A program made the translations under genes and the position numbers. The notes beneath the pieces were generated by a model. It searched no databases. It had not been told where the DNA came from and saw only the letters and a list, made by a program, of their open reading frames with translations. This document shows, in pieces, positions 11,301-20,300 of a stretch of DNA of 64,000 bases. The stretch spans positions 90,043,836 to 90,107,835 of the forward strand of contig NC_088295.1 of the NCBI RefSeq assembly GCF_032854445.1. Reading direction: 5' to 3'. Positions within the stretch are counted from its first letter, which is position 1, and each line of letters starts with the position of its first letter. Origin of the DNA: Liolophura sinensis (taxonomy: Eukaryota > Mollusca > Polyplacophora > Chitonida > Chitonidae).

Positions 11301-14300
11301 CATAGCTTCATCGATATATGAAATTAAAAATATTGTTGGCCCACATTAGAAGATGCTCATTCAACAGTGTTGATGATTTTCCATCAAGACGGACTTTCAA
11401 ATAAAAGACTGAGCAGAAACTGTAATGAATTGTCGCCGCTGTAACTGTATATGATTATGTTTTCACACTGTTAGCATTTGGTGTCATTAAAGAGAAGGTG
11501 GAAAGTTCGAAACTGCAGTTGAACAAAAACGCTGTAGTCAATTGACAAGGTTTACTTATTTTCTTTTGCATGTATGTAAGTAGCATATAGACGATGTCTA
11601 CAATCAATGTATAACACTATTTGTAAAGTGATGAAGTACCTGTCATCCACTGATTTTCCCCTTTTCATCCTTGTTAATTGTCTCCTGTCTTTCGTTTCAT
11701 TTTTCAACTTTAGTTCCACCAACAATTAAAGTGTCGCAGACCTCAGACACAGTCCAGCGAAATCAGGCATCTGATGTTACTCTCAGGTGCAACGCTACAG
11801 GTAATCCAAACCCCAACATCACCTGGATCAGAGCAGACGGCAAGCCTCTACCAGATGGCAGGCTCAGTCACAGGGTAAGTAATGACTTGAGGTAACTAGA
11901 AGGTTTCAGCAATAATGAAGGCAGCCCCACTGACACGTGCCCTAACGTTATTCCTCTTCCACTGGCATATCTAGGCTAGTCTTTGAGCTAAGGATGTAAC
12001 CCTAACCATGACTGATTGTCCAGTTTGGTTATTTCAACATCTTTTATATGACTCAGTGAAATACATCTCTCTTCGAACTGTGTGTAAATGGTGCAAATTA
12101 AACAAATGTAGTGAGACTGTATTGTGGGACTAATTAAATATTTGTAGTGTTGAAAATCCATTAAGTTTGTTTAAAGCAACTTTGCAAGGAGAAGCTTTAA
12201 TAACCCAAAATTGAAGACTTTGTACAAATTTGTTTTCGATAGTCTATAGAAAAAGACATTGCACGAACACATCCAGTTAATGACAATATTTTGAGTGCAC
12301 ATGATATTATATAAGTATACATTCCTCCTTTAATTTTAGGGTCATTTTCTACACATCACAAATATCAGGAATGATGATCGAGGGATTTACAGATGCCTGG
12401 CAGACAACAACGTGATACCACCCGCCCACCATGACGCTAAGCTGGTAGTAAACTTCAAGCCAGAGGCCGAAGCTGTGCAGGACACAGTGGGACAGGCCCA
12501 GAATAGACGGTTCCATGCTCTTTTAGAATGTAAAATAAAAGGTACATTAAGTCACCATAATTCCATGTTTCTGAGGTCATCTAAAGGTCATGCAAATGAA
12601 AATTACCAATTTCGAATATGGAAGAAAAGCTTCGCCAACTGTGTATATGCATTGGTAATTTAACCCACATATAGTTTACAAAAGCACACCCTTTGTGTTC
12701 TCGTGATGTTTCATAACCGAGAAAGCAAGCACTCTGGGAAAGTCGAAAGCACTACCATGCTAGAAATTTTAACCAATCAGGCGTTGGTTATTTCCATAAC
12801 CCGAGAATTCAGCTGTTTCCGCTCACTTCACACCAAATCTCGCTTGCTCAAAATTGTTCATTTGTGCATGCATGGGGTACAATTGACGACCTCATGTTTC
12901 CGGTTCTCAAACATGAATTATCTCGTGGTCTCTTAAGAATTCCAGATTCAACGATGATTTGTAGGGTTACCAAGCTCGTCAGATATGCAGACTTCCTCTC
13001 CGGCCGTACGTGGGAAGGTCTTCCAGCAGCCTGCGGATGGTTGTGGGTTTCCTCCGGGCTCTGCGCGGTTTCCTTTCACCATAATGCTGGCCGCTGCCGT
13101 ATAAGTAAATTATTCTTCAGTACAGCGTAAAACATCAATCAGTCAAATAAATAAATAAAAATATATGGCTGTGCCGTTTAGGGCTGTTTCTGCTCTTCTA
13201 CCAAAAGATGATCACAGGGCTTCTCTTTCAAAATGGCAGATACCTGACCGGTCCTTGGTTTGAAAGATGATAGTGAATGCTGAGATGTTAAATTGCATTG
13301 TTGTCTTTTAGGGATGCCAGAGCCGAACCTGAGGTGGTTCATGGTCACAGACACAGGTCCTGTTTCCCTGATAGACGATGCCAAGCATGATATCAATCAG
13401 CTGCTCACCCACGGCACATCATTGCAACTCAATGATGTTTGGTACTCACTGAAAATCCTCAACGTCCAAGCGAATGATTACGGCGTGTACTATTGTGAGG
13501 GATCAAATGCTCTGGGGACAAGTCGTGCAGAGATTAGACTTTATGGTAAGATGGTTACAATGCGTTGAAGGTGTTGAAGGTATAACTACATCACCACAAT
13601 AAAGATGGCAGGACTGACAAACATTTTAGGCTGAAATAGCCAGGGTGTCCAAATTACCCGAGGGTCCATATAAATCCAGTTTACCCCAAGTGTTAAATAT
13701 CCCCTTGCCGTTAGCATTTCTTGCATTTCTATGTCATTCATGGCTTATATGTTCTCACATCAACCTTGACATTTCCATACCCTCTCATATATTTCCTCGT
13801 TTTTTTCGTTGTCATTCCTCGTATCTATAAACTCCAAAACCCTCTGTGTACCAATGTTTTTCCCGCACAGCCGTTTGAGACTGAAACTCTGAAATGCCTT
13901 TTCTTCAGTCATCGGATGAGCTTAGGACATAAACTCTCATAGCCCTGTAAGAACTTTTGTTTTCAACAACAAATCCCTCTGACCTAAATTCCTGTTTGTG
14001 TACCATTTCTTTAATTATTACATTCGTATATTATACGAAATCGCGCAAACGGCTGTGTTCCATTGCGTTTGCCACCACTTTCGTTTCTGACATAGATCCT
14101 TTGTATGCCATTGCCTTGAAGACATTTGTGTACCATTGCTTTAGCAATCACATGCGTTTGTGACATGGAATCTTAAAGACGTTTTTGTACCAATCCTATA
14201 AAATTCACGTCTATCCGCGACATTTGGCCTTGAAGACATTTGTGTACCACTGCTTTAGCAATGACATGGACATACAGACGTGTGTGTACTAGTCCTTTAG

Positions 14301-17300
14301 CAACCAGTCAATGCATAATTACTGTATCCATCACAGCTCTTTTAACCGTCGTTTGATTTTCGTTCGTTTTTTAAATTACCGTTCTTCACACCATGAAGTC
14401 AGTTGCAATAGAGATTTGGCCTAGCTTTAGGTTTAAATTTCTAGCGTCAAGGGGTTCGATAAATGAATGGATTTCAGTGGTAATGTAAACTCGTGATGTA
14501 ATATCCATTAGTTCCTCTCCATAGGCTCGGAGTGATAATTGATAATTACGCAATTGATAATTGCAAAATTATTAAACAAATTTGATGTAATATAGTAATA
14601 TATACCGTTCCAAGTGGAGATTGTATACCTTGAGATGAATTATAACCCCGACTTTATACAGGGGGCGTGCTTATCTACAGTTCCACTCTTTATGTTTCAG
14701 AAACCTCACAATGCCAAGGTTCCGACTGCCCATTAGGCTTTAGTAAGTATATACGTAATAGGTAACTATGATACGTCTAACTTCTGATTTCATAACTTAA
14801 TGTGTAGCTCTTGTAACCCTCGAATACCTGCTAATCCTCTGGAAAGAAATACATTATTATAGGTATAACTTCTGTGCTTATGATTCTTTCTCTGTAAATA
14901 ATATATTCGGCACTTTTGTCACAGATTTAGTTCATACTGTCGCTAGTAACTCCCTACCGGTAGCCTTCTCAGCTACATATGTTTTTGTCTATAATAACCT
15001 GAAAATTTCTCTGTCAGATGTTGATATTATGAATTGTCACAACCAAGCCATTTTACTGCATATCAGATAATCATCTCATCTTGTGTAAAACCAAGCCATT
15101 CTGCTCCATGCCAGATACTCAAGGACCAAACCATTACCCTGCATGTTACATACTCATTCTATCTTGTGAAATAACCAGCTCTATCTCCTGTCAGATTCCC
15201 TTGCTATCGTCTGTAATAACCACCTCTCCATTCTGTCAGATTCCCTTGCTATCGTCTGTAATAGCCAACTCATCCGTCTGCCAGATGCCCCTGCTGTTGT
15301 CTGTAATAACCCGTTCACTCTTAAGTCAGATGCCCTTGCTATTGTCTGTAATAACCAGCTCTCCATTCTGTCAGATGCCCTTGCTATCGTCTGTGATAGC
15401 CCGTCCACTCTTAAGTCAGATGCCCTTGCTATCGTCTGTAATAACCACCTCTCCATTCTGTCAGATGCCCTTGCTATCGTCTGTAATAGCCAACTCACTC
15501 TCCCATCAACATGCCCTTGCTATCGTCTGTGATAGCCCGTCCACTCTTAAGTCAGATGCCCTTGCTGTTGTCTGTAATAACCACCTCTCCATTCTGTCAG
15601 ATGCCCTTGCTATCGTCTGTAATAACCACCTCTCCATTCTGTCAGATTCCCTTGCTATCGTCTGTAATAGCCAACTCATCCGTCTGCCAGATGCCCTTGC
15701 TGTTGTCTGTAATAACCCGTTCACTCTTAAGTCAGATGCCCTTGCTATTGTCTGTAATAACCACCTCTCCATTCTGTCAGATGCCCTTGCTATCGTCTGT
15801 AATAACCAACCACTTCTCGGCCATATGCCCTTGCTATCGTCTGTAAAACCAGCTTTCCCTTCTACTAGACTCCTTCGCTATCGTCTGTAATAAGCAGCTC
15901 TCCTTTCTGTCAGATGCCCTTGCTATCGTCTATAATAACCAACTCACTCTCCCGTCAACATGCCCTTGCTATCGTCTGTGATAACCAGCTCACTCTCTTG
16001 TTAGATGCCCATGGTATAGTGTGTAATAGCCATCTCCCTTTTCTTCCATATGCTCGTCTGCAATAACCAGTTCGCCCTTCTGTGAGATGCCCTAGCCATC
16101 GTCTAGTAATAACCATTGCAGTCTTGATGCCCTTGCTATCGTCTGTGATAGCCAGCTCACCCTTCTGTCAAATGCCCTTGCTATCCTCTGTAATAGCCAG
16201 CTCTCCATTCTGTCAGATGCCCTTGCTATCGTCTGTAATAGCCAGCTCACCCTTCTGTCAAATGCCCTTGCTATCCTCTGTAATAGCCAGCTCTCCATTC
16301 TGTCAGATGCCCTTGCTATCGTCTGTAATAGCCAGCTCACCCTTCTGTCAGATGCCCTTGCTATCGTCTGTAATAGCCAGCTCACCCTTCTGTCCAATGC
16401 CCTTGCTATCCACTGTAATAGCCAGCTCACCCTTCTGTCAAATACCCTTGCTATCCTCTGTAATAGCCAGCTCACCCTTCTGTCAGATGCCCTTGCTATC
16501 GTCTGTAATAGCCAGCTCACCCTTCTGTCAGATGCCCTTGCTATCGTCTGTGATAGCCAGCTCTCCATTCTGTCAGATGCCCTTGCTATCGTCTGTAATA
16601 GCCAGCTCTTCATTCTGTCAGATGCCCTTGCTATCGTCTGTAATAGCCAGCTCACCCTTCTGTCAAATGCCCTTGCTATCGTCTGTAATAGCCAGCTCAC
16701 CCTTCTGTCAAATGCCCTTGCTATCGTCTGTAATAGCCAGCTCTCCATTCTGTCAGATGCCCTTGCTATCGTCTGTAATAGCCAGCTCACCCTTCTGTCA
16801 GATGCCCTTGCTATCGTCTGTAATAACCAGCTCCATCTGTCGTTAGATGCCCTAGCCATCGTCTGTAATAGCCAGCTCTCCATTCTGTCAGATGCCCTTG
16901 CTATCGTCTGTAATAGCCAGCTCACCCTTCTGTCAGATGCCCTTGCTATCGTCTGTAATAACCAGCTCCATCTGTCGTTAGATGCCCTAGCCATCGTCTA
17001 GCAATAACCATTGCAGTCTTGATGTCCTTGCTATCGTCTGTAATAGCCAGCTAACTCTTCTGTCAAATGTCCTTGCTACCGTCTGTAATAGCCAACTCAA
17101 TCTTGTGGTTTGGAAATATGTAGCTCTGTCCAATGCGATCGCTTCGGTACTTTTTATCGCGTTCTCTTTTGGATCGAGCTGCTAAAACAGATTGCTTAGA
17201 TTTCTTGTTGGTAAGTAGTGATAACCCGGTGCATGACTTTATGTGGGTAAGTAGGCCCACTGATCATCGCATACTTGTGGACTCTTGAAAATTACTGTTT

Positions 17301-20300
17301 ACATGGACGTGTTGTTGACAGTGTGAGGGCCTTACGGTTGGTAACTGCTGATCATTATAATAACCGGATGCGGTCGCTCACCTTTTCTGAGTTTCGACCT
17401 TGCAAATGCTTGGAAGAAATCTCGAAATTAGAAAAATAAAAATCTTAAAGTGCGAAGTTTTGAGTATTTACTTTGCACTTTTGAGCACCTTTTAGCGTTT
17501 TCGACGAAATGAAAATGAGAAGTTAAGTTTTCGCGTTTCCGATTTCTATTGCCTGCTGTTAAGACTTCCGTCCAGAGCGTGTTTGTCGGTGTGCTTCCAG
17601 CCGTACTCGAGGTAAAGCGAGCGATAGGCGCGTGCGCAGTGAGAAGTATCCGGCGACACGCTGACGACACACTCGGACCCGAAGTCAGTACGGCACAGCC
17701 ATTGGAACATTTTAAAAGAGCGAATTAGAGCGAACTTATTATTTTCGAATCAGAAAAATGTCGAAAGCTTGAAAGTGCGAAACAAAAGCCCGAAATTAGG
17801 AAGCAAAAAACCCAAAGCTACCAATTTGGCACGTACGAGTTTTCGCTTCGTACTTTCGGACTTTTTCGAGCTCCATGAATACATGGACACTACATTCGTT
17901 ACAACTGATCACATATACACCACATTCGTTAGGGACTGATCACATGGACACCATATTCGGTTAGTCTGATCACATAGACACCACATTCATTTAGACTGAT
18001 CAAATGGACACCATATTCGTATAGACTGGTGACATGGAAACCACATTCGTTAGGACTGAACACATGGACACTACATTCGTTAGGGACTGATCACATGAAC
18101 ACCATATTCGGTTAGCCTGATAACATGGACACCACATTCATTTAGACTGATCAAATGGACACCATATTCGTTTACACTGATCACATGGATACCATATTCG
18201 TATAGACTGGTGACATGGAAACCACATTCGTTAGGACTGAACACATGGACACTACATTCGTTAGGACTGAACACATGAACACAGCATTCCTTAGCACTGA
18301 ACACATGGACACTATATTGGTGAAGAGTGATCACATGGACACCACATTCATTAGGACTGAACACATGGACACTACATTAGTTAAAGCTGATCACATGGAC
18401 ACCACATTCGTTAGTACTGATGACACTGACACAACATTAGACAGGGCTGATCACATAAACACCACATTCGTTAGAACTAATCACATGGACACCGTATTCG
18501 TTAGGACTGATCACATTAACACGACATTGGTTATGACTGATGACATTGACACCAAAGAGCTAGCGCTGATCACATTGACATCAAGTGAACTAGCGATGAT
18601 TACATGGACACAAAGTGATTTAGCGCTGATTACGTTGACACCACATTCGTTATGACTGTTCACACATGTCCAATGAGCTAGCGCTGATGACGTTGACACC
18701 AAATTAGCACGTGCTGATCACGTGGACACTACATTAGCCAATTGTAATTACACAGACGTTACTCTTGCAACAATTAGTAACATTGACTTTATATTCTCGG
18801 AAGGCGGGCTTACTGATTACGTTGATTTAACGGGGGTAAACTTGTGCTGTTTATATTGATATTGCGCAGATGATGCAGATATCCCTATGGATTCACATCT
18901 ACTGATTAAATTGATATTAGTTCTCCAAAGACATATCGTTGCCAAGTAGCCTCCTCCTTATCAAACCTATCAGACAATGTGCCGGTAAGTACAGATGCGC
19001 CTATCACTCTAGCTTCGCTGTCAGCATCCATGCCAAAAAGTAGAAGCAACACCAGTATTCTTCCGCATGGTTATTTATTTAATTATTTATTTATTTGACT
19101 GGTGTTTTACGCCGTACTCAAAAATATTTCACGACGGCGACCAGCATTATGGTGGGAGGAATACAGGCAGAGCCAAGTGAAAACCCACAACCATCTGCGG
19201 GTTGCTCAGAGACCTTCCTACGTAGGGCCGCAGAGGAAGCCACCATTGGCTTAAATTCACAGCGATACATGTGAAATCGGATGGCGTAATGGCTCACGTT
19301 TGGTGGTAAACTGACCCCAGTCTGTTGCCTGCGCGTTCAGTCTATATGCATGTAACTCTTTCTAGAAATACTGTTAACTAGTATCAGCTCTGCAAATACT
19401 TTCAAAGTTTATGTCTTATAATGCTCCAGATATTTATCATATGCTTTAATATCTCTGTGGAATTCCAGAATTTGTCTGGGCTTCCGATTTTAGTATGCAT
19501 GAGTTTACGTATAAATGTGCGAAACTTTTGTTGTTGTGTTAAGCCACGACGCCCGCCCCTTTTCACCGGACTCCGGCCATTGTGAAGAATATCACACGGA
19601 TCTCAGCAGTTCTGTTGATTGACATGCGCGATCCACCCACCCAGCTGACATCGACGGGGTACAGAATAAGCTGTGAAGAGTCACAAGACAAAAGGCTTGT
19701 ATTTAACGAAGGTGAGGCAACACGCAAACTTGACGTCAAAATAACATCCTCTGAGTCAAGCATTACAATGTGCTGAAACGCCACTCTCGTGGTAGGTGTT
19801 CGGCTCTTGATTAATGGTCGTTAGTTCGATCCAGCTTCTGTTTCGGACAGGAGGCAGGTGCGCTACCTGGCCATGACAATTTTTCACCTCCACTTATAAA
19901 TCGTAACGCTGTCATATAAGTGCAATTAAGTACGGCGTCAATCACCAGGGTCCGGTTCAACAAAGCCATTTCTCACTTATACCAAAGTTTGAAATATAAT
20001 TTTAAAGCATATATTTTTAGAACCTTGTAATTAAAGGTTTGAGCACCTCATAAATGTTGTCTTAAGATGAACTGTGAAAATTCCAACTTCCGGTACTAAA
20101 CAATCAGAGGTGTTAAAGAGGTTTGAAAAGTCTGAAATGCCAGAAAAATAGGGTTAAGTCATAAACTTTCCCTCACAGGCCGACTCTATAAGCACCATGT
20201 ACATGCATTCGGATTTAACCAAATGGCGATAAACATATCTTCACATTTAACCACCCGGCGAAAAGCATGTCATCACATTTAACCACCTGGCGATATACAT

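Noticed and set aside
15081-16994. Long ORFs of 250-300 codons on both strands
   Set aside because: They follow a 45-bp repeat whose length is a multiple of three. The translation is a 15-residue repeat with no domain, open in opposing frames.
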